Positions 27,365-37,019 of a stretch of 64,000 nucleotides of DNA are shown here, piece by piece. The position numbers and the translations under genes are program-made. The DNA comes from Hyphomicrobiales bacterium (lineage in GTDB: Bacteria > Pseudomonadota > Alphaproteobacteria > Rhizobiales > Rhizobiaceae), in NCBI GenBank assembly GCA_900489925.1, contig UEHQ01000006.1, positions 62,001 through 126,000 on the forward strand. The letters are read 5' to 3'. The notes below the pieces were generated by a model, which ran no database searches, had not been told where the DNA came from, and saw nothing but the letters and a program-made list of their open reading frames with translations. The stretch's first letter is position 1. Each line of letters begins with the position of its first letter.

Positions 27365-27700
27365 ATGGCAACGATGACCGCAAGAACATTGAACGAGATG
27401 ACGCCGGCCCAGCGATCGGACATGATGCTGCTAGTCGCACAAGCCTTGGAAAATGTCGCCGAAGAGGCCGATGAACAGGGCGATTATCAGTCGGCACAAA
27501 ACGCGACCTATCTGGCGCTCTCAATCCGAGGCTGTGGAACGGGAGTGGCGGCCGAGACAACCAAAGCGGTCGAAATTCTGTTGGAACAGGGGATTAGCTA
27601 CGTCGCCAGCGTCTCCGAGCGGCTCGAGCAAATGCACTCGCCCACGCATGTAAAGGAGGATTTTGAGCGCGTAGAGGAGGAACTTCTAACGCTACATTGA
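27365..27700 (+). CDS. Hypothetical helical protein
   Basis: A 111-residue frame rich in predicted helix: MTPAQRSDMMLLVAQALENVA, then DYQSAQNATYLALSIRG and a C-terminal amphipathic stretch ending FERVEEELLTLH. It is acidic and soluble, without signal or membrane segment. In-frame GTG 27350 is an alternative start. No family is recognised. Confidence 0.5.
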   Translation: MATMTARTLNEMTPAQRSDMMLLVAQALENVAEEADEQGDYQSAQNATYLALSIRGCGTGVAAETTKAVEILLEQGISYVASVSERLEQMHSPTHVKEDFERVEEELLTLH

Positions 27701-27850
27701 TCACCACCGTGCATGATCGAGCGCCGCCAAGAGGCCGACACCGCCGCCTCCCAACCAAAAACCGCCTGCCACTACACGGCTTTCCTCTCCTTAGGCGTTG
27801 AATATTGTTCGCGGAATGCCGATCTTCATCTCTAGGCAGGAGTCGTTTTC

Positions 27851-28216
27851 ATGCTCGTCGCCGTCATAGTCGCCGTTGCCTTGATCTGCGCGGTTGTCTT
27901 CATACGCTACTATGCCGTGAAGACCCGGCTGAAAGAAAAATCCATCGATGAAGCTATCGCACGAAGGCTGCAGGCCTCACCTGTGATGCTGGAGGTTCGC
28001 GACATGCGCGAGCTTAACGGCGTGATGCGGAATCTTCTGATCGATTTTGTCGAAGCTGAAGATATCAAGCCGCTGAACTCGGATGGCCACGTCTCGCCGC
28101 AAGAACGGAAGCGACTCTTCTCCATCAGGGAGGCACGGCGACGCGAGATATACGCGGAGGCGGTCGTTCTCCTTCGCCAGACGAAAATGTCACGGGATAA
28201 GGCAACGATCGAGTAG
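27851..28216 (+). CDS. Hypothetical membrane-anchored protein
   Basis: The 121-residue protein has one N-terminal membrane helix (LVAVIVAVALICAVVFIRYY, residues 2-21) followed by a charged, helical cytoplasmic or periplasmic domain of about 95 residues. GCAGGAG lies about ten bases before the ATG. No known domain is recognised. Confidence 0.6.
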   Translation: MLVAVIVAVALICAVVFIRYYAVKTRLKEKSIDEAIARRLQASPVMLEVRDMRELNGVMRNLLIDFVEAEDIKPLNSDGHVSPQERKRLFSIREARRREIYAEAVVLLRQTKMSRDKATIE

Positions 28217-28284
28217 GGACGGTGGCCGAGCGGGATCTTAGAGCAGGCCCAGAACAATGCTGCTTGTAGAATGGATCAGCCGAA

Positions 28285-28692
28285 CTAGCCACAGGATCGC
28301 TTGCGGTACGCTGGCAGGATGTAATCGCCGGTCAACGAGGCCAGATCTGCAGCGTCGGGTGCATTCGGCGAGACCCAACGGATCTCTTCTATCTCGGCGG
28401 CCGGGTGAAAATCCGTTCGATCTGTACTGACGATGTAGACATCCGCATGCACAAGATGCTCGGGCTCATTCGCGGCTGCTGCCTCGAATTGGCCCATACA
28501 AATGACCGACGTCACATCAATCTTGAGGTCCAATTCTTCCCGCAGTTCCCTGACGAGACAATCCCGCGGGCTTTCGCCGACGTCGATCTTGCCACCGGGT
28601 TGCATGAAGAATTTAGTCCCGCGCTTTCGTACCAGAAGCACTCGGCCATCCGGCCCGACGATCACCGCTGCTGCAATCCGAATAGTCTTCAT
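28285..28692 (-). CDS. NUDIX hydrolase
   Basis: The 135-residue protein has a complete NUDIX box, GKIDVGESPRDCLVRELREEL (about residues 34-54), the metal-binding loop for cleaving nucleoside diphosphates linked to another moiety. IAAAVIVGPDGRVLLVRKRG precedes it as the usual first strands. ATG 28692 is chosen because GGGAG lies just upstream; an earlier in-frame ATG at 28749 lacks one. The natural substrate cannot be told from sequence. Confidence 0.9.
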   Translation of the reverse strand: MKTIRIAAAVIVGPDGRVLLVRKRGTKFFMQPGGKIDVGESPRDCLVRELREELDLKIDVTSVICMGQFEAAAANEPEHLVHADVYIVSTDRTDFHPAAEIEEIRWVSPNAPDAADLASLTGDYILPAYRKRSCG

Positions 28693-29059
28693 TTCCATCT
28701 CCCGGCGTTTGTCCAATTTCATCGCAGCACGGGAGCCACCAGATCGCATAAATGTTGCGATCCTCCGATTCAGACAAGATCACGCCACGCGTGCGACCGT
28801 CCATTCTGGTTTGGGAGCGCGGGCATCCTAATTGCGACCGGATGCGAGCGGCTCCCGAAGCGGCACCTCGACGCTCCGCTTCTGCGATCGCTTCATTGAG
28901 TGCTTGTTCGATAAGGAAAGCCAGCATTTCCCGCCGGCCTCTTTGTCCGCTGTTTCTCGAGCGGTTCGTAAGGCTTCGACCATTTTGAGATTTCGCGTGT
29001 CGTCATATTGCGCTCATGTTGGGCTCCTCAGGGAGCCGCTGGGGACTTCAATGCTGCCA
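28693..29059. other. Intergenic region with doubtful small frames
   Basis: A leftward 104-codon frame (28613-28927, MLAFLIEQALNEAIAEAERRG...) overlaps the NUDIX start and has plausible codons only in its first 35 residues. A shorter frame starting near 29003 also exists. Neither is convincing; one small protein could be encoded here. Confidence 0.35.
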
Positions 29060-29287
29060 TCATGGGAGGCTCAAGTCCAAACCGACCATCCTGCTGACGA
29101 CGAAGGCTAAAAGCCCTACGCATAGGAGCGATAGCATAAAGACTGCGGCCATCTTGCCGCCCGCGCGCAGCACCGCGCCTCTCTGCCCATTCTCCCCTTG
29201 GTCGTAATGCCACTTGATGGCGAAGTACATGCCCGTGCCTAACACGAGAACCTTGAACGTAACGAAAACGACAGGAACCCAATCCAT
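29060..29287 (-). CDS. Small two-helix membrane protein, hypothetical
   Basis: The 75-residue protein has two hydrophobic helices, VPVVFVTFKVLVLGTGMYFA and MAAVFMLSLLCVGLLAFVV, joined by a charged loop. ATG 29287 is preferred over an upstream GTG at 29317. It probably sits in the inner membrane; function unknown. Confidence 0.55.
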   Translation of the reverse strand: MDWVPVVFVTFKVLVLGTGMYFAIKWHYDQGENGQRGAVLRAGGKMAAVFMLSLLCVGLLAFVVSRMVGLDLSLP

Positions 29288-29645
29288 AGTAGCGATCCCA
29301 ATGTGCACCAAGTACACGCCTTATGATCCTATTTTTGGCAGACGCATACTGACACTTATGCAACGCTGATATGTAATCGCAGATGGAGGTTCGTGGCCTG
29401 TAGCGTTGGGTTCAGGCATCGCCGCGTAGGGCCGATAGGCGACATCGACAGACGACGCTGCTGGCTCATCCCCTGCTGCTTCGTTCGAAAGCGGCTAGCA
29501 TATCGAACCTCAGATACGTCACGCTGGACTAGCACTGTGCGCCAAAACACTATCAGAATGTGCCAACCTAGTCTTGGACTCTGGCGCAATCCGATTTCTA
29601 CTTACAGGTAGAAAGCACGCCAAGAGCCAACTCAGAGGAACGATC
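29288..29645. promoter_or_regulatory. Divergent intergenic region upstream of the AraC-family gene
   Basis: No gene is supportable. TGCGCCA (29538-29544) and TGGCGCA (29582-29588) are inverted copies 37 bases apart, with GTGCCAA between them, possibly binding half-sites for the downstream AraC-type regulator. The distance is long, so this is tentative. Confidence 0.3.
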
Positions 29646-30641
29646 ATGTCGGGCCGCCTTTACCCCATGGGCAAGTCAATCATCCAGGTAGCCAAGCTGC
29701 TGAAAATCTCGGCCGACCAGACCGTGCGCCGGGCCGGATTACCCCGCGATATTCTCCGAAATGAGGGAAAGGGGCTGACGCCCAACCAAGTGTTCGCCCT
29801 CTGGTCTGCCTTGGAGATCGAGGCAAACCGTTCGGACCTACCGCTTTACCTTGGGAGGCTTTTTGCCCATGGGCCGTTCACCCCAGCAATGTTCTCCTTC
29901 TCGTGTTCGCCAGATGTTCGTGCCGGATTCCAACGTCTGTCTGTGTTCAAGCCGCTGATGGGCCCAATGAAGCTGTTCATATCCGAGGACGACACTTGCC
30001 TTCATATCGAGATCGGATCAGTGGACCCGACTGTTCAAGCTCCACCCCAATTGGCTTGGTTCGAAGCGCTCTACCTCCTGGAATCTGCTCGCTGTTACAC
30101 TGCAGAGTTCATCCGACCGGCGCGGGTCCAATTGCCCAAGCTGTCCAATCTCGGCGACGAGGTGCTGGAGTTCCTTGGTTGTGATCCAGACATTGGCGGC
30201 GGAGCACGCCTTTCCCTTCGGAAGGAAGACGCCGATTTGCCGTTGATAACCGAAAACGAGGAGTCCTGGCCTGAGTTCGAGAAGAAGCTGCGGCGAGATA
30301 TGGAGTCCCATGAAACCGATGCGCCGATCGTGCTCCGTGCAAAGCGCGCTCTACATGACATGCTGCCATCCGGCGAGGCCACTATAGAGGCAATGTGCCG
30401 TCGTCTCGCGATGTCTAGGCGCACTCTGCAGCGACAGTTAAAGGCAGAAGGCGAAACTTTCCAGACAGTGCTGGCCTCGACCCGAGCGCAGCTCGCGATG
30501 CACTATCTAACCGAAGATGTGCTGAACGCCGAAGAAATCTCCTATCTCCTGGCCTATCGCGAGCCGAACTCCTTCTATCGCGCCTTTCAGGGCTGGACGG
30601 GGATGACACCCGCGGAGGCTCGGATAGCGGGGCCACACTAA
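29646..30641 (+). CDS. AraC-family transcriptional regulator (OruR/ToxR-like N-terminal domain)
   Basis: The 331-residue protein has a C-terminal AraC DNA-binding domain with two HTH units (IEAMCRRLAMSRRTLQRQLKA and EEISYLLAYREPNSFYRAFQ, ending GMTPAEAR). The N-terminal 200 residues resemble the 'arabinose-binding domain of AraC transcription regulators, N-term' group. ATG 29646 has AGAGGAA upstream and is preferred over an earlier in-frame ATG at 29574. An SDR gene follows in the same direction after 167 bases and is its probable target. Confidence 0.88.
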   Translation: MSGRLYPMGKSIIQVAKLLKISADQTVRRAGLPRDILRNEGKGLTPNQVFALWSALEIEANRSDLPLYLGRLFAHGPFTPAMFSFSCSPDVRAGFQRLSVFKPLMGPMKLFISEDDTCLHIEIGSVDPTVQAPPQLAWFEALYLLESARCYTAEFIRPARVQLPKLSNLGDEVLEFLGCDPDIGGGARLSLRKEDADLPLITENEESWPEFEKKLRRDMESHETDAPIVLRAKRALHDMLPSGEATIEAMCRRLAMSRRTLQRQLKAEGETFQTVLASTRAQLAMHYLTEDVLNAEEISYLLAYREPNSFYRAFQGWTGMTPAEARIAGPH

Positions 30642-30808
30642 GGATGGTTGGATATCGCCGTCCCGGTTCTCTCACCTGCGGGGTGATTGCAGATTGGCGC
30701 GTTCTGATAGTCTATTGGCACAAAGCGATTTTGAAACGGCGTGTGTCATCCGCCAAATTGATCTCCAAGGAACAACGGGCGGGGCGCCCTTAATTGTTGG
30801 AGAATTTA

Positions 30809-31636
30809 ATGGCGATCACAAAGAAAACCGCTCTGGTTACCGGCGCATCCTCGGGCATGGGCAAGGTCATCGCAAAGCAACTTGTCAGGGACGGGCTGAC
30901 CGTCATCGCCGCCGCGCGCCGGGTGGAACAAATGGACGACCTGAGGGCGCTCGGCGCCTATCCAGTCGCGCTGGACGTTGCCGATGAGGCCAGTCGCAAA
31001 TCCGTGATCGCTGAGATTACCGAGAAATTCGGCGGGGTCGACGTGCTGGTGAACAATGCAGGTTTCGGACTTTATGGGGCGGTAGAAGACGTGCCACTGA
31101 AAGAGGCTCGCTATCAGTTCGAGGTGAACCTCTTCGGTGCCGCCGCTTTGATCCAGGATTTGGTCCCCTACATGCGCGAGAAGCGCTCAGGAACGATCAT
31201 CAATATCACGTCGATGGGCGGCAAAATCTATGTGCCATTGGGTGGCTGGTATCATGCATCCAAACATGCGCTGGAAGGCTTGTCAGACTGCCTTCGCCTG
31301 GAACTGCAACAGTTTGGCATCAATGTCGTGGTGGTGGAGCCCGGCCTTATCCAGACCGCGTTCGGCAGCGTTATCGAAGGCCCGATGCTAACGTTCTCAG
31401 GGAGCACTGCCTACAGCCGGATGGCGAAGAACGTCTCCAAGGCGACTTCGGACAGCTACAAGGCCGGCGGCGGCTCGTCGCCGCAGGTAATCGCGGACGT
31501 GGTTTCCAAGGCCGTGAGGGCACGTAGACCCAAGACCCGCTACGTCGCTGGGAAGTTTGCCAGCGTGATGATCAATACCCGCAAATGGCTTGGCGATCGC
31601 GCGTTCGACCGTTTGGTCCTCTTGGCCGTTCGTTGA
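30809..31636 (+). CDS. Short-chain dehydrogenase/reductase
   Basis: The 275-residue protein is a classical SDR: cofactor motif TGASSGMG near residue 12, NNAGFGLYGAVEDV near 86, catalytic Ser in ITSMGGKIYV and catalytic Tyr/Lys in YHASK. ATG 30809 has TTGGAGAA upstream; a TTG at 30794 would add five residues. The C-terminal part (RARRPKTRYVAGKFASVM) is typical of oxidoreductases of the retinol-dehydrogenase-like branch. It follows an AraC-type regulator and may be controlled by it. Confidence 0.9.
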   Translation: MAITKKTALVTGASSGMGKVIAKQLVRDGLTVIAAARRVEQMDDLRALGAYPVALDVADEASRKSVIAEITEKFGGVDVLVNNAGFGLYGAVEDVPLKEARYQFEVNLFGAAALIQDLVPYMREKRSGTIINITSMGGKIYVPLGGWYHASKHALEGLSDCLRLELQQFGINVVVVEPGLIQTAFGSVIEGPMLTFSGSTAYSRMAKNVSKATSDSYKAGGGSSPQVIADVVSKAVRARRPKTRYVAGKFASVMINTRKWLGDRAFDRLVLLAVR

Positions 31637-31865
31637 TTGGTGCGATGCGAGCGCTTCGCACACCTGTCGCCAGCGTTCGCCTCCATCGCGCAGACGGAAG
31701 TATCCCATGAATCATCTCAAAGCAGTCATCGCGTAAGGCTACAATATCAGCTGCTCCACATGAGCCATGGTCAGCTCAATCTCAACCAAGGTTGCTCTGA
31801 GGAGCGGCTGAAACTTCTTTCTTGCCCTCTGTCTCCCTGTTATCGTTAAATTAGGAGACAGCGCC

Positions 31866-33638
31866 ATGAGCGAGAACCGAAAGCTGGCTGCAATCCTGGC
31901 CGCGGACGTGGTTGGGTACAGCCGCCTTGCGGGCGCCGACGAGGAACTCACCCTGGCGAGGTTGCGGACACTGCGCAGCGATCTCATCGATCCGACGATC
32001 GCCGTGCATCATGGCCGGGTGGTGAAGCGCACCGGCGATGGCGCGCTGGTTGAATTCCGCAGCGTGGTGGACGCTGTGCGCTGTGCCATCGAGGTGCAGA
32101 ACGCTATGGTGGAGCGCAATCATGGCGTCGCGCAGGACCGTCGCATTGAGTTCCGGATCGGTATTCATCTGGGAGATGTCGTAGAGGAAAGCGACGGCGA
32201 TCTGATGGGCGACGGCGTCAACATCGCCTCGCGATTGGAGGGCGTCGCCGCGGCGGGAGCGATCTGCCTGTCGGAGGATGCCTATCGCCAGGTCAAAGCG
32301 AGGCTCGACCTCTCGGTCAGCGACCTTGGCAGCACACAGCTCAAGAACATCGCCGAGCCGATCCGGGTCTATTCACTGCAAGTTGGCAGCGCAGGGACCA
32401 AATCAGCTGCGACCTCCGAAATCACGACGGGCCAACCGGCCAAGCCAGCGTCGCCCAAGCTCTCGATCGCCGTCTTGCCCTTCGCCAACATGAGCGGTGA
32501 CGCTGAACAGGAATACTTCGCCGACGGCATCTCGGAAGACATCATAACGGCGCTATCGAAGCTGTCGCAGCTCTTCGTCATTGCTCGCAATTCGTCGTTC
32601 ACTTTCAAGGGCAAGAACGTCCAGGTCCAGGAGGTGGCCACGAAGCTCGGCGTCCGACATGTACTTGAGGGCAGCGTACGCAAATCGGGGAACAGGGTAA
32701 GGATCACCGCGCAGCTCATCGACGCAACCACCGGCGGGCACCTATGGGCCGAACGGTTCGATCGCGACCTTACCGACATATTCGCGGTTCAGGACGATGT
32801 CACGCAGCAGATCGTCGGAGCGCTGGCGGTCAACCTGACAGAGGGTGACCGGCAAAAACTTACGCCGGGGCAGACCCGGCATCCCGAGGCGTACGATTGC
32901 TTCTTGCGTGGGCGGGAGCTGTGGCACCGGCTGACGAAGCAAACGAACAGTGACGCCCGCGACCTGTTGCAACGTGCTGTCGAACTGGAACCGAACTTCG
33001 CCTCAGCGCACGCCTTCGTCGCCCTCACCCACGGGCTCGACTACCTGAATCGGTGGAGCGCGTCGCCGCAGCGCTCGATGGAGCAAGCCGAGGAGGCTGC
33101 GACGCTGGCTGTAGCGCGGGATGACAACGATCCCGTGGCGCACTGGTCGCTGAGTGTGGTCAACCTTTACTTGCGACAGCACGATGGCGCCATCAATGAG
33201 GCCGAGCATGCGATCGTCCTCAATCCGAACTTCGCCGAAGGGCAGGTCAGCCTCTGCGAGGCACTTATCTATTCAGGCAGGGCCGAGGAGGCACTCGCCT
33301 ATTTCGATCGGGCGCGGGTTCTGAACCCGTACTTTCCGGATGTCGTTCTTCACTTTCAGGCCTGGGCTTTGTTTCAACTGGCAAGGTACGAAGAGGCCGT
33401 CGAACTGTTGCTGCAGCGCGTGAATCGCAACCCCGTCACCGATGTCTCCCGCGCGCTTCTGGCCGCCTGTTACGGACACCTCGGCCGTTTCGAAGCGGCA
33501 CGCGCGACATGGCAGGAGGTGCTGCGCGTCAATCCCGACTACTCCTTGGAATACCGTCGCAAAGTCCTGCCCTTCAAGAACCCCGCCGATTTCGATCGTG
33601 TCACCGAGGGGCTGCGAAAGGCCGGTGTTGTGCAATGA
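31866..33638 (+). CDS. Class III adenylate/guanylate cyclase with TolB-like and TPR domains
   Basis: The 590-residue protein has an N-terminal class III cyclase homology domain (1-170): metal-binding Asp14 in LAADVVGYSRL, Asp58 in TGDGALVEF, and the transition-state Asn/Arg in DGVNIASRLEG. A linker leads to a TolB/FlgO-like domain (about 198-315, AVLPFANMSGDAEQEYFADG). Tetratricopeptide repeats follow (about 340-580, such as ELEPNFASAHAFVALTHG). The catalytic residues appear intact, so it should make a cyclic nucleotide in the cytoplasm. TTAGGAGACA precedes the ATG. A paralogue is at 40790-42511. Confidence 0.9.
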   Translation: MSENRKLAAILAADVVGYSRLAGADEELTLARLRTLRSDLIDPTIAVHHGRVVKRTGDGALVEFRSVVDAVRCAIEVQNAMVERNHGVAQDRRIEFRIGIHLGDVVEESDGDLMGDGVNIASRLEGVAAAGAICLSEDAYRQVKARLDLSVSDLGSTQLKNIAEPIRVYSLQVGSAGTKSAATSEITTGQPAKPASPKLSIAVLPFANMSGDAEQEYFADGISEDIITALSKLSQLFVIARNSSFTFKGKNVQVQEVATKLGVRHVLEGSVRKSGNRVRITAQLIDATTGGHLWAERFDRDLTDIFAVQDDVTQQIVGALAVNLTEGDRQKLTPGQTRHPEAYDCFLRGRELWHRLTKQTNSDARDLLQRAVELEPNFASAHAFVALTHGLDYLNRWSASPQRSMEQAEEAATLAVARDDNDPVAHWSLSVVNLYLRQHDGAINEAEHAIVLNPNFAEGQVSLCEALIYSGRAEEALAYFDRARVLNPYFPDVVLHFQAWALFQLARYEEAVELLLQRVNRNPVTDVSRALLAACYGHLGRFEAARATWQEVLRVNPDYSLEYRRKVLPFKNPADFDRVTEGLRKAGVVQ

Positions 33639-34144
33639 CGGTGATTGATGTCCGATCTTGAATCCGTTGCCACCATTTGCACATTGGACGAGCATAGCAC
33701 GTGCCGGCGTAACGATGACCTCCGGCGTGATAGCAAGATCTGCTTTCAGGGCGATGCGAAGTGTTCCTCTCCCACATGAGGGCGCGTAACCGCCGGTCAG
33801 CCCTAATCGCCGCGGGGTGGGAGCCATGCCCAGTGCGATCCAATTGGCAGTGAGCGGCACTAAGTCCGAGCAAGAGCTACAAGCAGCCTTGAACCATCAA
33901 CTGAGCCGACGGTGGCCAGATTAGCCACCAAGCCATGAAGGCGACCTTCTCGCCGGCCGCCGGCATAGGCGAGCTGGCTCCCTACGTATTTCTGTCGACC
34001 ATCATCACATCGCGGGCTAAAAGGCCTCCAGAACCGAAACCATAGCTGCCGATGCTGCCCCGAGCGTCGGTTGCGTGGCGTCGTCATCGAGCCAGTTTGG
34101 GCTGTCTTTGTCCGCTGGCTGGCTGACCGTGCTAGGACCACAAA
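33639..34144. other. Intergenic region, nothing recognised
   Basis: About 500 bases without a supportable gene. Leftward frames exist (for instance around 33860-34141) but show no start signals or family resemblance. Confidence 0.5.
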
Positions 34145-34603
34145 ATGAACACTCGATACGGGCGGATTATGGAAATGACGGAAGCTCCATCCGAGGTGGA
34201 ACTGGTGGGTGCCCCGATCTTGGAAGGATGGCTGCTAGAGCAACCTTCCGAGGGTAAGCCGTGGTTGTACGGTTGGTTCATTGGCCACCCCGAAATCGAG
34301 GACGGCGATCACGGCGATACCTCCGCGCTGGTTGCGATGGATACGAGCAATCCCCCTACGTGGGCGAGGACAGAAAATCACCTCTATCGTCTAGGCACAT
34401 GGTATCCCCCGGCCGAACGCGAAATCCGCTACTGGTCGCAGAAGCTGCGCCGGCGGCACCGCATGCCATTGGGAGATGCACCAGGTGGCGGCAATAACGT
34501 CGAAGAAATGATCGCGTTCATCCAATCGGAAAAACCGTTTCGCGAGCAAAAGCTTGCCCGCATGGTGAGTGCCTATCGCGCAGAGCAGGAGCGTCAACCG
34601 TAG
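34145..34603 (+). CDS. Hypothetical protein
   Basis: A 152-residue soluble protein without recognised domain. It is Trp/Tyr-rich (GWLLEQPSEGKPWLYGWFIGHPE, LYRLGTWYPPAEREIRYW) with a basic segment QKLRRRHRMP and an amphipathic C-terminal helix. Starts at 34145, 34169 or 34175 are all possible. The aromatic content and codon use are consistent with a real gene. Confidence 0.5.
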   Translation: MNTRYGRIMEMTEAPSEVELVGAPILEGWLLEQPSEGKPWLYGWFIGHPEIEDGDHGDTSALVAMDTSNPPTWARTENHLYRLGTWYPPAEREIRYWSQKLRRRHRMPLGDAPGGGNNVEEMIAFIQSEKPFREQKLARMVSAYRAEQERQP

Positions 34604-34786
34604 AGGAGTTTTGCTTGTTCGGACGCTTGAAGTGCGACAGCAACAGCTTCGAATTGCTCTAGTGCCATTGTTGCCGCCATTCAAGGGCAGGTGATTGGCA
34701 ACTGGTTCGCTCGTATTCAGTGCCCAGAATTTGAGCCGTGGGACTGGAAACGGCGGACGTTTCGTGCACCGTTTCCGTCGTCTCGA

Positions 34787-35776
34787 CTATTTCTGGATGC
34801 AGGTGTCGACGGTATCCTTAGTGCACTCGTCGAGCCCTGTGAAAACAGGGTCGTCGACCGGTTTGCCGGCGATCAGATCCATCATCACTGACGGCGCCTT
34901 GTAGCCCATTTCGAACGGCCGCTGCCCGACAAGTGCGGTTACGAGACCTTCCCTGGCAATCGCGACTTCATCGCCGATCGTGTCGGCGGCACCGATCACG
35001 AACTCGTTCTTGGCGATCTTGTCGGCTATCGGCTTGAAGAGATCGCGATAGGGCTGCGGCGCACCGAACAGCGGCCAACCGCCCATAATGCCGAAAGCAT
35101 CGAGATCCTTGTTGGCCGCGAGAATGTCAGTCATCGCCTGAACGCCCTTGGCGCCGTCGTCATTGGTGAAGACCGGGCAACCGGCAACTTCCGTCCACCC
35201 GCCCTCGCCTTTAAGCTCAGCCAGGCCTTTCTGACCGGTCAGTGTGTCACGCATCCCTTGAGCACGACGCAAAATGTTGTCGGCGCCAGGGTTGCCTTCG
35301 ATCGTGCATATCTTGCCACCCTGCGGCTTCGCTTTCTTGATGTACTCGCCGATGCGCGCCCCCATCAGATAGTTGTCGGTGCCGAGATATGTCTTGCGCA
35401 GTGCAGAGTCTTCTGCCGCAAGGTCCGCGTCGAGCGTCATGACAGGTACCTTGGGGCTTGCAGTCTTGAGCGTCTGAGCAATCAGCTTGGCATTCGAGGG
35501 AGAAATGGCGATCGCTGCCGTTTCCGCCTTGCCCAGCACGTCCTGAACGATTTGCGCTTCGCCCGCTTCATCGGAAGTCGATGCGGGACCTGTGTAGAAG
35601 CACTCGAATTCGGAGTCCGGATTCTCCTTGTTCCACTTCTGGCAACCCTGATTGATCGCCTCGAAGAATGGGTTGTCGAGACCTTTCACGACGATGACCA
35701 ACTGTTTCTTGGCCGCCAAAGCTTGTCCGGCCGTCAGCGCCAGCACCGCGACGGTAAGCAATAATGCCTTTCTCAT
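34787..35776 (-). CDS. Periplasmic sugar-binding protein of a second ABC importer
   Basis: The 329-residue protein starts with a signal peptide (MRKALLLTVAVLALTAGQAL, cleaved before AAKK) and is a type I binding protein: QLVIVVKGLDNPFFEAINQG, AIAISPSNAKLIAQTLKTA, TIEGNPGADNILRRAQGM and FGIMGGWPLFG. ATG 35776 has GGAGGAAGCT upstream; longer in-frame starts would bury the signal. It should deliver a sugar to the ATPase and permease at 37020-38799, which lie across a divergent promoter. The epimerase upstream is co-transcribed. Confidence 0.92.
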   Translation of the reverse strand: MRKALLLTVAVLALTAGQALAAKKQLVIVVKGLDNPFFEAINQGCQKWNKENPDSEFECFYTGPASTSDEAGEAQIVQDVLGKAETAAIAISPSNAKLIAQTLKTASPKVPVMTLDADLAAEDSALRKTYLGTDNYLMGARIGEYIKKAKPQGGKICTIEGNPGADNILRRAQGMRDTLTGQKGLAELKGEGGWTEVAGCPVFTNDDGAKGVQAMTDILAANKDLDAFGIMGGWPLFGAPQPYRDLFKPIADKIAKNEFVIGAADTIGDEVAIAREGLVTALVGQRPFEMGYKAPSVMMDLIAGKPVDDPVFTGLDECTKDTVDTCIQK

Positions 35777-35823
35777 AGCTTCCTCCCATTGAAAAATGAC
35801 GGACGCCATCGCCCGCCACATGA

Positions 35824-36804
35824 TCAACCCGGATACCAGACGATGCGAGGATCCTCCTCCGAACGCATATACCCCCAGGCCGAGTCGATTAGCATTTCCA
35901 GATCGTAGACGGGCCGCCATCCAAGCAGGTACTTCGCCTTGCTGTTGTCCATCCAATTCGAATGGAACAGACTGGGGATGTCGACCGACGCTAGGCCGCG
36001 GGTGCGCGCCAGGTGAGCGGCGACCTCACCGTAGTCGACGGGGCGGTCCATGCAGATGTTGAACAACTGCCCCTCGGCACGCGGATTGTCGAGCGCGGCC
36101 AGGATCGCGGAAACGAGGTCGTCGACGTGAACAAAATTGCGTTTAAGCGGTCTATCGTCGGCGTCACGCAACAACGGAATCGTCTTATCCCGCGCATAGC
36201 GCGCCGCGTCCGCCTCCGGAACGAGTGTCTTCCAGTCCGGGCCGCCGAACACGTCGTTACCGAATGACAAGGTGAACCTGAAATCATCCTTCTCCATGAT
36301 CCAGGGTGCACGCAGGCAGCAGCCATTGATGCCATACTGAATCTGGAACTGCTCCAGCATTACCTCTTCCAGCACCTTTGACAGCGCATAGCAGCCTGGA
36401 TATGCCCGGTGAGGCGTTGCCTCAGTGATGGGCGCTTCATGACGATAGAAAAAGTGCCCGATCCCCGCATCGCCGCCGATAAGAATGAACTGGCGCGCGG
36501 TGGCGCTCGTCCTGAAGCCATCAAGAAGCCAGAAAAGTCCCTTGACGGCGACATCCATGACATCTGCAGGTGTTTCCTTGCATGTTGCGAGATGCACGAC
36601 ATGCGTGACGCCTGCAAGCGCATTTGCCACCGCTTCACGATCGCTGATAGAGCCACGTACGGCTTCGACGCGCTCGGTTTCTGGGCGCAAGCGATTATGA
36701 CAAAGCGCGCGGATGCGCGCCTTCGAAAATCGCGGATCGTCGAGCAGCCTAGCAATGAAGTGCTGCCCGACCTTGCCCGTTGCACCCGTGACAAGGATCA
36801 ACAT
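35824..36804 (-). CDS. NAD-dependent epimerase/dehydratase (extended SDR)
   Basis: The 326-residue protein is an extended SDR acting on nucleotide sugars or free sugar derivatives. The NAD motif TGATGKVGQHF is at residues 5-15, and the catalytic pair Y-x3-K is in CYALSKVLEE. ATG 36804 has GGAGGAAAGA upstream. It precedes the sugar-binding protein gene by about 50 bases in the same direction. A role in converting the imported sugar, for example as a dehydrogenase or epimerase, is inferred from this coupling. Confidence 0.88.
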   Translation of the reverse strand: MLILVTGATGKVGQHFIARLLDDPRFSKARIRALCHNRLRPETERVEAVRGSISDREAVANALAGVTHVVHLATCKETPADVMDVAVKGLFWLLDGFRTSATARQFILIGGDAGIGHFFYRHEAPITEATPHRAYPGCYALSKVLEEVMLEQFQIQYGINGCCLRAPWIMEKDDFRFTLSFGNDVFGGPDWKTLVPEADAARYARDKTIPLLRDADDRPLKRNFVHVDDLVSAILAALDNPRAEGQLFNICMDRPVDYGEVAAHLARTRGLASVDIPSLFHSNWMDNSKAKYLLGWRPVYDLEMLIDSAWGYMRSEEDPRIVWYPG

Positions 36805-36855
36805 TCTTTCCTCCACAAACAGCTAATATACAGACACTTTTGCGCGTCAACGGAA

Positions 36856-36866
36856 TTGTACTACAA
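36856..36866. promoter_or_regulatory. Candidate GntR-type operator in a divergent promoter
   Basis: TTGTA-C-TACAA is a perfect inverted repeat lying in the gap between the leftward epimerase/binding-protein genes and the rightward ATPase/permease genes. A further half-site TTGTAG occurs at 36876-36881. The TTGTA/TACAA form is frequent in GntR-family operators; no GntR gene is in the window. Confidence 0.45.
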
Positions 36867-37019
36867 AACCAATAATTGTAGGTGGTACGCTAAATTAGCG
36901 ACATCCGATTGACGGTTTCACGCGGTTCTGGGTAAATGTCGGAAGCGCTCGCGGGGAGGAAACCGGCGGGCGAAATAGCGATTCGATGCGGGTCGCCGCT
37001 TTGGGAGGCTAGACGGCTG

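Noticed and set aside
28613..28927. Leftward 104-codon frame overlapping the NUDIX gene start
   Set aside because: Only its first part has plausible codons, it overlaps a well-supported gene, and no family is recognised.
33273..33860. 195-codon leftward frame under the first cyclase gene
   Set aside because: It covers the TPR region of a well-supported gene in the opposite direction and has no independent support.
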